From positions 4,841,501 through 4,905,500 of the forward strand of contig NZ_CP032677.1 of NCBI RefSeq assembly GCF_003627215.1: 64,000 nucleotides of DNA, read 5' to 3'. Position 1 is the first letter of the stretch. Every line of letters begins with the position of its first letter. Under the pieces are notes generated by a model that worked only from the letters and a program-made list of their open reading frames with translations, was not told the origin of the DNA and made no database searches. Below are positions 1-8,694 of this stretch, one piece after another. The DNA is from Pseudomonas sp. Leaf58 (lineage in GTDB: Bacteria > Pseudomonadota > Gammaproteobacteria > Pseudomonadales > Pseudomonadaceae). Both the position numbers and the translations under genes were made by a program.

Positions 1-118
1 GCGTGTTGTCTGGCGCGCGCCACAGGCGCACGCTCTTGACTTGAGTGACGGCCAGAGCGTCAACGGTCACCGTTGTCAGCAGCAGCCCAACGATGGCGAC
101 CAGTGCGCGTATGCGCAT
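1..118 (-). CDS. amiB: N-acetylmuramoyl-L-alanine amidase, N-terminal fragment (window edge)
   Basis: Only the first 39 codons are inside the window; the gene continues past base 1. The ATG lies at 118-116 behind a purine-rich GTGGGG stretch. The visible protein starts MRIRALVAIVGLL and has a typical cleavable signal peptide of about 22 residues (basic start, hydrophobic core, VDALA-like cleavage region), followed by VTQVKSVRLWRAPDNT. That is how the AMIN domain of AmiB/AmiC amidases begins: a periplasmic domain that targets the enzyme to septal peptidoglycan. The gene starts 11 bp after the tsaE stop, and the order nnrD-tsaE-amiB is standard in gammaproteobacteria, where mutL usually follows. 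The name rests on this short piece plus context. Confidence 0.75.
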   Translation of the reverse strand, partial: MRIRALVAIVGLLLTTVTVDALAVTQVKSVRLWRAPDNT

Positions 119-129
119 ACCTACCCCAC

Positions 130-603
130 TTACTGTTTATAGTGTTCGGCCAGTGCAACGCACCAGGCCTCGCCGCGAGCCCCCTGCGGCGAAAGGTTCA
201 GCGAGCGTCCGCCCGCTTGGGGGCTTATGGTAATGGTCAGGTCAGGCTTTGGCAAAACGCCCGCACCCTTTTCTGGCCACTCGAACAGGCACAGCGGGTC
301 GCCCTCGAAATAGTCACGAATGCCCATGAACTCCAGCTCTTCCGGATCGACCAGGCGATACAGGTCGAAATGGAAAGCCCGCACCTCACCGATTTCGTAG
401 GGTTCAACCACGGTAAAGGTCGGGCTTTTCACTGCGCCAGTATGGCCCAGGCCACGGATCAAGCCACGTGACAGCGTGGTTTTGCCCGCGCCCAGGTCAC
501 CTTCCAGAAAAATCACGCCGTGACCGCTGGTCACCTCGGCCAGTTGTGCGCCGAATTTGACCGTTGCGGCTTCATCGGCCAGAAACAGGTTTAAGCCAGA
601 CAC
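130..603 (-). CDS. tsaE: tRNA N6-threonylcarbamoyladenosine biosynthesis ATPase TsaE
   Basis: 157 aa, the usual size of TsaE (YjeE). A P-loop GDLGAGKTT lies at residues 35-43, with the family's SPTFTVVEPYE and DLYRL stretches following and a Trp-rich end of domain (LFEWPEKG). Known role: the ATPase that powers the TsaB/TsaD complex adding threonylcarbamoyl to A37 of ANN-decoding tRNAs; cytoplasmic and usually essential. Its start overlaps the last 13 bases of nnrD, and amiB follows 11 bp downstream, so the three are very likely cotranscribed and translationally coupled. The Met at 603 gives the family's normal N-terminus. Confidence 0.95.
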   Translation of the reverse strand: MSGLNLFLADEAATVKFGAQLAEVTSGHGVIFLEGDLGAGKTTLSRGLIRGLGHTGAVKSPTFTVVEPYEIGEVRAFHFDLYRLVDPEELEFMGIRDYFEGDPLCLFEWPEKGAGVLPKPDLTITISPQAGGRSLNLSPQGARGEAWCVALAEHYKQ

Positions 604-1451
604 GCAGAATGCTCCTCCAACAACTCACGAATGACCGGCGCCAGATCACTGGCCGCCAGGCCTCTACCTTTTACCCCCAGGCGCTCGCCCGCACAGGCGT
701 GCAGCCAAACCCCCAAGCCAGCGGCGCTCCAGGCGTCCAGGCCTTGGGCCAGCAACGCTGCCAGCACGCCAGTCAGCACATCGCCCAGGCCAGCACCGGC
801 CATTGCCGGGTGGCCGCGCTCGCACAGCAGCAGCCGCCCGGCCGGGTCGGCCACCAGCGTCCCGGCGCCCTTGAGCACGCAAACACTGTTGTAGCGGCGC
901 GCCAGTTTACGCGCAGCGCCCGGGCGGTCGGCCTGCACCGCCTCGGTGGCAACGCCCAGCAGGCGCGCCGCCTCTCCCGGGTGCGGGGTAAGGATGCTGC
1001 CACTGGGTAGGGCCAGCGGCATGCGCGCCAGCAAGTTCAGGGCATCGGCATCCCACACCTGCGGGCGCTCGGCATTGGCCACCGCCGACAGCAGGCTGCG
1101 GCCCCATGCCGCCTGCCCCAGGCCAGGGCCTACCACCAGCACTGAAGCGCGCTCCAGCAGGCCCATCAACTGGTTGGCCGACGCCACCCCCAAACACATG
1201 GTTTCGGGCATGCGAGCCAGGCCAGCGACGACATGCTCGGGCCGGGTCGCCACACTAACCAGCCCGGCGCCACAGCGCAGGGCTGCTTCGGCACTGAGCA
1301 GCACGGCGCCCCCGGTACCGAGGTCGCCGCCGACCACCAGCACGTGGCCGAAGTCGCTTTTATGGGCATGCGCATGCCGCGCCGGCAAGTGTGCGACGGT
1401 CACGCTGCTGAGCAGTTGCGGGGCATTGCCAGGGTGTTTGGTCTGCGGCAT
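591..1451 (-). CDS. nnrD: ADP-dependent (S)-NAD(P)H-hydrate dehydratase
   Basis: 286 aa, ribokinase-like fold of the YjeF C-terminal family, which uses ADP or ATP to dehydrate damaged NAD(P)HX. Motifs seen: GHVLVVGGDLGTGGA (35-49), DADALN (134-139), TPHPGE (155-160) and the catalytic GAGLGDVLTG (219-228). The start ATG at 1451 (MPQTKHPG) is chosen over an upstream alternative start at 1514, because the extra residues would run into the divergent queG leader and look non-coding. The usual N-terminal NnrE epimerase half (about 210 aa in the E. coli fusion) is absent, so this is a dehydratase-only version. It overlaps tsaE by 13 bp. Confidence 0.88.
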   Translation of the reverse strand: MPQTKHPGNAPQLLSSVTVAHLPARHAHAHKSDFGHVLVVGGDLGTGGAVLLSAEAALRCGAGLVSVATRPEHVVAGLARMPETMCLGVASANQLMGLLERASVLVVGPGLGQAAWGRSLLSAVANAERPQVWDADALNLLARMPLALPSGSILTPHPGEAARLLGVATEAVQADRPGAARKLARRYNSVCVLKGAGTLVADPAGRLLLCERGHPAMAGAGLGDVLTGVLAALLAQGLDAWSAAGLGVWLHACAGERLGVKGRGLAASDLAPVIRELLEEHSACLA

Positions 1452-1516
1452 GGGGTCAAAGGCTCCAATGTCTGGCAGAATTATACGCACCTGAGCCCGT
1501 ATTGCCTTGCCCATCC

Positions 1517-2581
1517 ATGCCCACCTGCACGCCTGACCTCGCCCAACTGGCCCAATCCATCAAGATTTGGGGCCAAGAACTCGGCTTTGCCCACGTTGGC
1601 ATCGCCGGGGTCGACCTTGGCGAACACGAAAACCACTTGCAGCGCTGGCTCGACGCCGGCTACCAAGGCGAGATGGAATACCTTGGCGCCCACGGCAGCA
1701 AACGCGCACACCCCGAGCAGTTGATCCCCGGCACGGTGCGCGTGGTCTCGCTGCGCATGGACTATTTGCCCGGCGACACGCAGATGGCTCAGCGCCTGGC
1801 GCAACCAGAAACCGCCTATGTGTCGCGCTACGCGTTGGGCCGGGATTATCACAAGCTGGTGCGCAAGCGCGTGCAGTTCCTGGCTGACCGCATCCAGGAG
1901 GCCATTGGCCCGTTCGGTTACCGCGCCTTCGTCGACAGCGCCCCGGTGCTGGAAAAGGCCCTGGCCGAGCAGGCCGGGCTGGGCTGGATCGGCAAGAACA
2001 CCCTGCTGCTTAACCGCAAGGCGGGCAGCTACTTCTTCCTCGCCGAGCTGTTCGTCGACCTGCCGCTGCCAGTGGACGAAGCCAGTACCAGCGAACATTG
2101 CGGGCGTTGCCAGGCCTGCCTGGACATCTGCCCAACCCAGGCATTCGTCGGGCCTTATGTGCTGGACGCACGGCGCTGCATCTCGTACCTGACCATCGAG
2201 CTGCGCGGTCCCATTCCTGTGGAACTGCGCGCGAAGATGGGCAACCGGGTGTTCGGTTGCGATGACTGCCAGATCGTCTGCCCATGGAACCGCTTTGCCA
2301 AGCACAGCCAAGAACAGGACTTCCAGCCACGCCACGGCCTGGAGAATGCCGAGCTGGCAGAGATGTTCCTGTGGGATGAAAGGACTTTCTTGCGCAAGAC
2401 GGAGGGTGGGCCGCTACGGCGGGCGGGGTATGAGCGCTGGTTACGCAACCTGGCGGTGGGGTTGGGCAATGCGCCTTCGACGATCCCGGTGATCGAAGCG
2501 CTGAAGGCGCGGCGTGAAGATGCTTCGGAGCTAGTGCGCGAACACGTGCAGTGGGCGCTGGCCCAGCACGGCATTCAATAG
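1517..2581 (+). CDS. queG: epoxyqueuosine reductase
   Basis: 354 aa; the last step of queuosine synthesis, reducing epoxyqueuosine to queuosine in tRNA with cobalamin and two [4Fe-4S] clusters. The ferredoxin-type cysteines are clear: CGRCQACLDIC (C195, C198, C201, C205), C221, and CDDCQIVCPWN (C248, C251, C255). The proposed catalytic Asp is D140 in VDSAPVLEKALA, and GWIGKNTLL is a further family motif. The ATG at 1517 is preferred to an in-frame TTG at 1502, since homologues begin right at the DLAQLAQSIKIWG helix. It is divergent from nnrD with 65 bp between the starts. Length matches the family. Confidence 0.95.
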   Translation: MPTCTPDLAQLAQSIKIWGQELGFAHVGIAGVDLGEHENHLQRWLDAGYQGEMEYLGAHGSKRAHPEQLIPGTVRVVSLRMDYLPGDTQMAQRLAQPETAYVSRYALGRDYHKLVRKRVQFLADRIQEAIGPFGYRAFVDSAPVLEKALAEQAGLGWIGKNTLLLNRKAGSYFFLAELFVDLPLPVDEASTSEHCGRCQACLDICPTQAFVGPYVLDARRCISYLTIELRGPIPVELRAKMGNRVFGCDDCQIVCPWNRFAKHSQEQDFQPRHGLENAELAEMFLWDERTFLRKTEGGPLRRAGYERWLRNLAVGLGNAPSTIPVIEALKARREDASELVREHVQWALAQHGIQ

Positions 2582-2622
2582 GTGCGGTAGAAAGCTGGTA
2601 CGCCCTTGTAAGAGCGTTAGCC

Positions 2623-3234
2623 TCACTGCTGGTCGTTGTAGTGGAACTTGGGCATTTCCCAATGGAACCGAATAGCCAGCAACCGCAATAGGAACCCGCC
2701 GAACAAGGTCAGCAGCATCGCCTGCTCCGCCGGCACATTGAAGTGCACACACCCCAGGTAAAACCACGCCGCTGCAAACGACACGCTGGCGTACAGCTCA
2801 CGGCGAAACACCAGCGGAATGTCGTTGCAGAAGATATCCCGCAAGATCCCGCCAAACACCCCGGTGATCACTCCGCTGATAGACGCGACCAGCATGCCTT
2901 GCCCCATCTCCAGCGCGGTCATGCAGCCAATCAGGGTAAACGCCACCAGCCCCAGGGCATCGAGCACCAGGAACAGCGAGCGCAGGCGGCGCATCATCGG
3001 CGCGATGAAAATAGTCAGCAGCGCCGCGCAACTGGTCAGCACCAGGTACTCCGGGTGCTTCACCCAAGTCAGCGGGTAGTGCCCGAGCAGCACGTCGCGC
3101 ACCGAGCCGCCACCCAGGGCAGTGACGCAGGCGATCAACACCACGCCGAACCAATCCATGCCGCGGCGACCGGCAGACAACGCGCCGGTCATGGCTTCGG
3201 CGGTGATGGCGATGAGGTAGAGCATCAACAACAT
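2623..3234 (-). CDS. TRIC-type (UPF0126/YicG) membrane protein
   Basis: 203 aa with about seven hydrophobic segments. It contains two copies of the family repeat: ALGGGSVRDVLLG near residue 40-52 and VFGGILRDIFCN near 125-136, the glycine-rich GGxxRD kinks of trimeric intracellular cation (TRIC) channels. Bacterial members form potassium-permeable homotrimers in the inner membrane; substrate and physiological role here are not known. It stands alone between queG (convergent) and orn (same strand, beyond a probable terminator), so it is probably monocistronic. Length and repeat order are normal for the family. Confidence 0.88.
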   Translation of the reverse strand: MLLMLYLIAITAEAMTGALSAGRRGMDWFGVVLIACVTALGGGSVRDVLLGHYPLTWVKHPEYLVLTSCAALLTIFIAPMMRRLRSLFLVLDALGLVAFTLIGCMTALEMGQGMLVASISGVITGVFGGILRDIFCNDIPLVFRRELYASVSFAAAWFYLGCVHFNVPAEQAMLLTLFGGFLLRLLAIRFHWEMPKFHYNDQQ

Positions 3235-3297
3235 GGTGCGGGTCCGTGGGGGCGTGCGAGAAAGGCGCGCAGTCTAACCAGTTGCCCATGGCACCAA

Positions 3298-3328
3298 AAG
3301 GGGGCGCAGACACAATATCTGCGCCCTT
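3298..3328 (-). terminator. probable intrinsic terminator downstream of orn
   Basis: The stem GGGCGCAGA / TCTGCGCCC (9 bp plus flanking G/C pairs) with a 7-nt loop lies just after the orn stop (3334). Read on the minus strand it is followed by CCTTTT, a short U-run. Confidence 0.65.
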
Positions 3329-3333
3329 GCGGC

Positions 3334-3876
3334 TTACACCTTGATGAAGTGCTCGCGGTAGTGGCGCAACTCGGCGATCGATTCGCGGATATCGTCCAGC
3401 GCCAGGTGGGTATTACCCTTCTTGAAACTGTCACGCACGCTCGGCGCCCAGCGCGCGGCCAACTCCTTCAGGGTCGACACATCCAGGTTGCGGTAGTGGA
3501 AGTAGTTTTCCAGGCTACGCATGTGACGGTAAAGGAAGCGGCGGTCCTGGCAGATGCTGTTGCCGCAGATCGGCGACTTGCCCTTGGGCACCCACTGTTC
3601 GAGGAAGGCAATGGTCTGCGCCTCGGCGTCGGCCATGCTGACCTTGCTCTCGCGCACGCGCTGGGTCAGGCCCGATGCACCATGGGTGCGGGTGTTCCAC
3701 TCGTCCATGCGCGCCAGCACATCGTCACTGTGGTGAATGGCGATCACCGGCCCTTCGGCCAAGGTGTTCAGCTCGCTGTCGGTGACGATGGTAGCCATCT
3801 CGATGATGACGTCGCTGTCCGGGTCCAGGCCGGTCATTTCCAAGTCGATCCAGATCAGGTTCTGTGGGTTTTGCAT
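3334..3876 (-). CDS. orn: oligoribonuclease
   Basis: 180 aa (E. coli 181), a DEDDh 3'-5' exoribonuclease that finishes degradation of 2-5-nt RNAs and, in pseudomonads, removes pGpG from c-di-GMP turnover. Visible catalytic motifs are IDLEMTGLD (D11, E13) near the N-terminus, the central [11 protein letters not shown] (ExoII Asp) and the C-terminal HLALDDI (ExoIII His/Asp). The ATG at 3876 gives the canonical [16 protein letters not shown] start; an upstream start at 3903 would add nine unconserved residues. It is divergent from rsgA, a conserved arrangement. Cytoplasmic and usually essential. Confidence 0.96.
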   Translation of the reverse strand: MQNPQNLIWIDLEMTGLDPDSDVIIEMATIVTDSELNTLAEGPVIAIHHSDDVLARMDEWNTRTHGASGLTQRVRESKVSMADAEAQTIAFLEQWVPKGKSPICGNSICQDRRFLYRHMRSLENYFHYRNLDVSTLKELAARWAPSVRDSFKKGNTHLALDDIRESIAELRHYREHFIKV

Positions 3877-4017
3877 GCAGGGGCTCCTCGTATAGGCCGT
3901 CATATTAGCGTAGTGCTACAAACACGCCCATTCGCGGCGCGAAGGTAAGCGCGATGGCGCACCGCCTGGCGTGTTAAACTGCCTGCCGTTTTCAACCTGC
4001 CCCACCACGGAACCTTC

Positions 4018-5049
4018 ATGGCCAAACGCCAGCTCAATCGCCGCCAGAACTGGCGAATCGAAAAAATCCAGGGCGAGCGCGCCGCGCGCGCCGCCAAACG
4101 CGAGCAGCACGCGCTGCAGGAGCTGGAGGGTGGCGACCTGGGGCCGGAGCAACTGGGCCTGGTGATTGCCCACTTCGGCGTACAGGTAGAAGTCGAGGCC
4201 CAGGACGGCGAAGCCGCGGGCCAGGTGTTCCGCTGCCACTTGCGCGCCAACCTGCCAGCACTGGTGACCGGCGACCGCGTGGTATGGCGCGCCGGCAACC
4301 AAGGCATTGGCGTGATCGTTGCGCAAATGCCGCGCAGCACCGAACTGTGCCGGCCGAACAACCATGGTCAGCTGAAGCCGGTGGCGGCCAACGTCGACCT
4401 GATCGTGATCGTCTTCGCACCCGCGCCCGAACCGCACCCCAACCTGATCGACCGTTATCTGGTGGCGGCGGAGCACGCTGGCATTCGCCCGCTGCTGCTG
4501 CTGAACAAGGCCGATCTGATCAATGCCGAGAACGGCCCAGGCCTGCATGCGCTGTTGGAGGTTTACCGCGAGCTGGGCTACCCGCTGCTGGAAGTGTCGG
4601 CACACCAGGGTGACGGCATGCAGCGCCTACAGCAGATGCTCGACGGCCACATCAGCGTGTTCGTGGGCCAGTCGGGGGTAGGCAAGTCGTCGCTGGTCAA
4701 CAGCCTCCTGCCAGATGCCGGCACCCGTGTCGGCGACCTGTCGGAGTGGTCTGGCCAGGGCACCCACACCACCACCACCGCGCGGCTGTACCACTTCCCC
4801 AACGGTGGTGACCTGATCGACTCGCCGGGCATTCGTGAGTTCGGCCTTGGTCACGTCAGCCGTGATGATGTAGAAGATGGTTTCATCGAGTTCCGCGACC
4901 TGTTCGGCACCTGCCGCTTCCGCGACTGCAAGCATGACCGCGAACCGGGCTGTGCACTGCTCAAGGCGCTGGATGAGGGGCGCATTAAGCCGCAACGGAT
5001 GAACAGCTATCGCTCGATCATCGCCAGCCTGCCGGAAGACGCCTACTGA
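4018..5049 (+). CDS. rsgA: small ribosomal subunit biogenesis GTPase RsgA
   Basis: 343 aa, a circularly permuted GTPase that tests 30S subunit maturation. The order of G motifs is permuted as expected: NKADL (G4) near residue 164, then the P-loop GQSGVGKSS near 217, then DSPGIREFG (G3). An N-terminal OB fold follows a basic tail ([13 protein letters not shown]), and a C-terminal zinc knuckle reads [14 protein letters not shown]. It ends convergently with motB, 57 bp away, without an obvious strong terminator. Start ATG 4018 is the first possible one and fits homologues. Confidence 0.96.
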   Translation: MAKRQLNRRQNWRIEKIQGERAARAAKREQHALQELEGGDLGPEQLGLVIAHFGVQVEVEAQDGEAAGQVFRCHLRANLPALVTGDRVVWRAGNQGIGVIVAQMPRSTELCRPNNHGQLKPVAANVDLIVIVFAPAPEPHPNLIDRYLVAAEHAGIRPLLLLNKADLINAENGPGLHALLEVYRELGYPLLEVSAHQGDGMQRLQQMLDGHISVFVGQSGVGKSSLVNSLLPDAGTRVGDLSEWSGQGTHTTTTARLYHFPNGGDLIDSPGIREFGLGHVSRDDVEDGFIEFRDLFGTCRFRDCKHDREPGCALLKALDEGRIKPQRMNSYRSIIASLPEDAY

Positions 5050-5106
5050 CCTAACCGCCTCCACAGGTTCCGCGCCAGCTTCAGCTATAGCGCGATCCCG
5101 TAGGGG

Positions 5107-6129
5107 TTACTGCTCCTTGGCCTCATCCATCTTCAGCGTCCCCTCTTCGAAGATGTTCAGCTTCTGGCGTAGCTCGCGCGGCTGCATAGGCACTTGCTCG
5201 GGGCCGGCGCCGGCCCCTGGCGCAGCCGGTGCCGCAGCGCCCGGCGCCGCAGGTGCTGCTGCCGGCGCTTCCGGGGCGCCCTGTTCGCCTTCGATGTCGC
5301 GCTGGGCCTTCTTGGTCAGCACAATGATGTCGATACGGCGGTTGACCGGGTTGAATGGGTCCTCGCGATCGAACAGCGACGACGAGGCATAACCCACCAC
5401 TCGCGCCACCTGGCCATCCGGGTAACCACCCATCACCAACGCACGGCGTGCAGCGTTGGCACGGTTGGCCGACAGCTCCCAGTTGCCGAACTCACCACTG
5501 CCGGCGTACGGCTTGGCATCGGTGTGGCCGCTGATGCTGATCTTGTTCGGCACCGCCTTGATGGTGTCGGCCATGGCCAACAGGATGTCCTCAAAGTAAG
5601 GCTGCAGGCGCGCGCTGCCAATGTCGAACATCGGCCGGTTTTCGGCATCCATGATCTGAATGCGCAGGCCGTCTTGGGTGATCTCGAACAGGATCTGATC
5701 CTTGAACTTCTGCAGTTGCGGGTTCTCTTCCACCTTGTTCTGCAGTTCTTGCAGCAGCAACTCCAGGCGCTCGCGCTCGACCTGTTCGGCCATGGTCTCG
5801 ACCTGGTCCTTACTCAGTTGAGTGGGGGATTGCTGCGTCGGCTGGGTCTTCACCTCCGGGTTGATGGTCTTGTCTGGCGCCATCTCGGGCGAGCCACCCA
5901 AGTCAATGACATAGGGCGTGCCACTTTCGGAGAAGCCGATCGGGTCCTGGAAATAACCTGCAATGGCGATCTTCTGCTCAGGGGTGGCCGTCGACATCAA
6001 CCACAGCACCAGGAAGAACGCCATCATCGCAGTGGCGAAGTCGGCAAAGGCGATTTTCCAGGCGCCGCCATGGTGGCCGCCGCCAAAGCGCTTGACGCGC
6101 TTGATGATTATCGGCTGATTGTTTTCCAT
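5107..6129 (-). CDS. motB: flagellar motor stator protein MotB
   Basis: 340 aa. A short cytoplasmic N-terminus is followed by one membrane helix containing the conserved proton-binding Asp in AFADFATAMMAFFLVLW (about residues 27-43). Then come a plug and linker region rich in Q/E and an OmpA-like peptidoglycan-binding domain (ISGHTDAKPY, NWELSANRANAARR, NRRIDIIVL at about 200-280). The last 60 residues contain an Ala/Pro/Gly tract (EAPAAAPAAPGAAAPAAPG), longer than in E. coli MotB (308 aa). It sits 3 bp downstream of motA and is certainly cotranscribed. Role: anchors the stator to peptidoglycan and conducts ions. Confidence 0.96.
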   Translation of the reverse strand: MENNQPIIIKRVKRFGGGHHGGAWKIAFADFATAMMAFFLVLWLMSTATPEQKIAIAGYFQDPIGFSESGTPYVIDLGGSPEMAPDKTINPEVKTQPTQQSPTQLSKDQVETMAEQVERERLELLLQELQNKVEENPQLQKFKDQILFEITQDGLRIQIMDAENRPMFDIGSARLQPYFEDILLAMADTIKAVPNKISISGHTDAKPYAGSGEFGNWELSANRANAARRALVMGGYPDGQVARVVGYASSSLFDREDPFNPVNRRIDIIVLTKKAQRDIEGEQGAPEAPAAAPAAPGAAAPAAPGAGAGPEQVPMQPRELRQKLNIFEEGTLKMDEAKEQ

Positions 6130-6132
6130 GAC

Positions 6133-6984
6133 TCAGCGACCGCGTACTGCTTGTTCCAGCTCGGCGAAACTTGGGCGGTGCCTCGGATACAGCACCTTGC
6201 GCCCGAACTCGACCGCCAACGAAGGCGGCATGCCCGAGGCCGAGGCCACCAGCGAAGCCTTGATCGACTCGTAGAGGTTCAGTTCTTCCTTGGCATCGTG
6301 CTCCAGGCACTTGGCCAGCGGGCCGAAGAAGCCATAGGCCGCCAGAATACCGAAGAAGGTACCGACCAACGCTGCACCTACGTGCATGCCGATAGCCGCC
6401 TGGTCGCCCTCGCCCAGCGAGGCCATGGTTACCACGATACCCAGTACCGCCGCGACGATACCGAAGCCGGGCATGCCGTCGGCGATGCCGGTCACCGCAT
6501 GGGACGGGTGCTCCAGCTCTTCCTTCATGCTCAGCAGTTCCATGTCGAACAGGCCCTCGAGCTCGTGCGGGGCCATGTTGCCAGTGGACATGATGCGCAG
6601 GTAGTCACAGACGAACGCGGTCATGCGCTCATCGGCCAGCACCGTTGGGTACTTGGCGAAGATCGGGCTGGCCGCGGCGTCCTCGATATCGGCCTCGATG
6701 GCCATCATGCCTTCACGGCGGCTCTTGTTGAGGATCTCGTACACCAGGCCCAGCACTTCCAGGTAGAAGGCGTGACTGAAGCGCGAGCCGAACATCTTCA
6801 TCGACTTCTTGATGACGTGCATGGTCATGTGGCCAGGGTTGGCCTGCAGGAATGCACCGAAGGCCGCACCGCCGATGATCAGTACTTCGAACGGCTGGAT
6901 CAGCGCCGCGATCTTGCCGTGGGAGAGCACGTATCCGCCGAGCACGCTCGCGAATACGACGATGATGCCGATAATTTTAGCCAT
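6133..6984 (-). CDS. motA: flagellar motor stator protein MotA
   Basis: 283 aa with four membrane segments (two near the N-terminus, two around residues 165-225 with GIVAAVLGIVVTMASLG) and a large cytoplasmic loop that in the family contacts FliG. The start MAKIIGIIVVFASVLGGYVLSHG is classic MotA, and the length fits E. coli MotA (295). First gene of motAB. Upstream on the minus strand is a good sigma-28 (FliA) promoter, so expression is expected late in the flagellar hierarchy. This context matches MotAB of pseudomonads (next to orn/rsgA) rather than the second stator MotCD. Confidence 0.96.
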   Translation of the reverse strand: MAKIIGIIVVFASVLGGYVLSHGKIAALIQPFEVLIIGGAAFGAFLQANPGHMTMHVIKKSMKMFGSRFSHAFYLEVLGLVYEILNKSRREGMMAIEADIEDAAASPIFAKYPTVLADERMTAFVCDYLRIMSTGNMAPHELEGLFDMELLSMKEELEHPSHAVTGIADGMPGFGIVAAVLGIVVTMASLGEGDQAAIGMHVGAALVGTFFGILAAYGFFGPLAKCLEHDAKEELNLYESIKASLVASASGMPPSLAVEFGRKVLYPRHRPSFAELEQAVRGR

Positions 6985-7048
6985 AGGTTCAAAGCACTTG
7001 CTGTCGTGGTCAGGGGAAGAGACGGGAGCTTTAAAACTCTTCTTCTAC

Positions 7049-7075
7049 TTATCGGCAGAACTGCGCCAGACTATA
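7049..7075 (-). promoter_or_regulatory. sigma-28 (FliA) promoter of motAB
   Basis: On the minus strand the sequence reads TATAGTCT, then 11 nt, then GCCGATAA. The sigma-28 consensus is TAAAGTTT-N11-GCCGATAA: the -10 box is perfect (7056-7049), the -35 box matches 6/8 (7075-7068) and the spacing is exact. The -10 box lies 65 bp upstream of the motA ATG. Confidence 0.88.
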
Positions 7076-7114
7076 GCCACTCATTGCGAAAAGCCAGTTC
7101 GGACTGATGTCAAA

Positions 7115-8650
7115 ATGCCAATCGAAACCAAGGTGCCTGCTCAAGCCCCACGTACGCTAGAGGCCTGGGTAAAGCTGCTGGAGAGTGTCCGCATCCCCGT
7201 GCCGAAGCCCAGCTACGACCGGGTCATGGCTGCCATCCACGATAGCCGCCGCTCGCTGCGCGATATCGCCGAACTGATGCAGGACAGCCCGGCGCTGGTG
7301 CTTTCGGTGATGCGCGAAGCCAACCACCCCACCAATGCCAGCCTGGCCGAACCGGCCGAGAGCCTGGAGGTTGCCCTTAACCGCCTGGGCCTGGAGCGCA
7401 GCGAACAACTGCTCAAGCGCCTGCCGGTGGTGCCCGTCGAAGAGATACCACCAGTGCTGTGCCAGTTCCAGCTAATCAGCCAGCACGCCTCGCAGCAGGC
7501 CAGCGGCCTGTTCGCCAGCCGCCTGGCACGGCTTTGGCAGGAAATTCACTGGGGCAGCCTGCTGTTTCTGTCGCCACTATGGCCCCTGGCGCTGGCCTAC
7601 CCCAAGCTGCTCGATAGCTGGGAGCTGCGGGTTATCCACAAGGGTGAAGACGCCGCCCATGTCGAGGAAGAGCTGTTTGGCGTGCGGATCATGGCGCTGT
7701 GCCAGACCATGGCGGAGTACTGGCGCCTGCCACAGTGGGTGACCCAGGGTTACCGCCTGCTGCTGGAGGAGCGCGAACAACTGGCGCAGGTGCTCAACAT
7801 CGCCCGCGACCAGGACCTGCTCAGCCAGCAGCACCGCCTGGACGCTGAGCCCGGCCTGCGCCGCTGGTTCAACCAGCCGGCCAATACCGTACTGCTGGCC
7901 AATAACCTGGCCCTGGCAGCCCAGGTGGGCTGGGACAACCCGCACCTGCTGCGCTGGCAGCTGCTGACCGCACTGTACCTGCAAACCTCGCTGGAAGACG
8001 TGCAGCAGCAGGTGCACCAGCAGGCTGCGGCCAGCGCCCGACGCCACGCCCAGCATGCCCTGTTCCACCCGGCCGAAGCGCTGATCTGGCCTTGGCACCA
8101 GCGCCGCCCCCACCCGGACATGCTGGCACCGCCACCGCCCAACAGCGACGACCTGGCGCGCTGGCGCACGCTGTGCCAGCACCTGTTGGCCCAGCCCAGC
8201 CCGTTCACCAACACCGTGCACCTGGCCACCCAGGCGCTCGAAGCCCTGCTGGCCTGCGGCATGCAGCGCATCCTGCTGCTGAGCCTGGACAAGGCCAGCG
8301 ACTACCTTCGGGTGCAGCAACTTGCCGGCCTGCCAAAGGAAGCCGGGGCCCTGGCCCTGCAGGTGTCACAGAACAAACTGCTGCAAAAGCTGCTGGCCCA
8401 GGCCGGGCAATTGCGCATCACCCCGGAAAACCACAGCCAGTTCTCAGCCCTGCTGCCGGCCCCGCTGCGTGCCTTGTTCCGCAGCGAGCACGTGCTGCTG
8501 CGTTCGCTGGCGGTGAACGACCAAGTGCTGATGCTGATAGTGGCCGACCAAGGCTGCCGGCCATTGGCCGATATCAGCGTACAAGCCTTCGGCAAGACCG
8601 CCCAATGCACCGAGCGGGCGCTGTCGGTGTTTGCCAACCGCAAAGCCTGA
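7115..8650 (+). CDS. HDOD domain protein
   Basis: 511 aa from ATG 7115 (MPIETKVPAQAPRTLEAW); the open frame extends upstream, but that stretch overlaps motA and its promoter and is not coding. The N-terminal half resembles an HDOD domain: RVMAAIHDSRRSLRDIAELMQDSPALVLSVMREAN (split here; residues about 36-70) is the usual first-helix pattern, with a catalysis-free HD-like core to about residue 240. The C-terminal 150 residues have GAF-like alternation but no clear motif. HDOD proteins are signalling or regulatory factors without a fixed biochemical role. It is divergent from motA, and this position beside motAB is conserved in pseudomonads, which could suggest a motility link; that is inference. 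Confidence 0.8.
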   Translation: MPIETKVPAQAPRTLEAWVKLLESVRIPVPKPSYDRVMAAIHDSRRSLRDIAELMQDSPALVLSVMREANHPTNASLAEPAESLEVALNRLGLERSEQLLKRLPVVPVEEIPPVLCQFQLISQHASQQASGLFASRLARLWQEIHWGSLLFLSPLWPLALAYPKLLDSWELRVIHKGEDAAHVEEELFGVRIMALCQTMAEYWRLPQWVTQGYRLLLEEREQLAQVLNIARDQDLLSQQHRLDAEPGLRRWFNQPANTVLLANNLALAAQVGWDNPHLLRWQLLTALYLQTSLEDVQQQVHQQAAASARRHAQHALFHPAEALIWPWHQRRPHPDMLAPPPPNSDDLARWRTLCQHLLAQPSPFTNTVHLATQALEALLACGMQRILLLSLDKASDYLRVQQLAGLPKEAGALALQVSQNKLLQKLLAQAGQLRITPENHSQFSALLPAPLRALFRSEHVLLRSLAVNDQVLMLIVADQGCRPLADISVQAFGKTAQCTERALSVFANRKA

Positions 8651-8694
8651 GCCTTGCGCTACAATCGCCCCTCTTTCCACACTGGAGACCGTGG

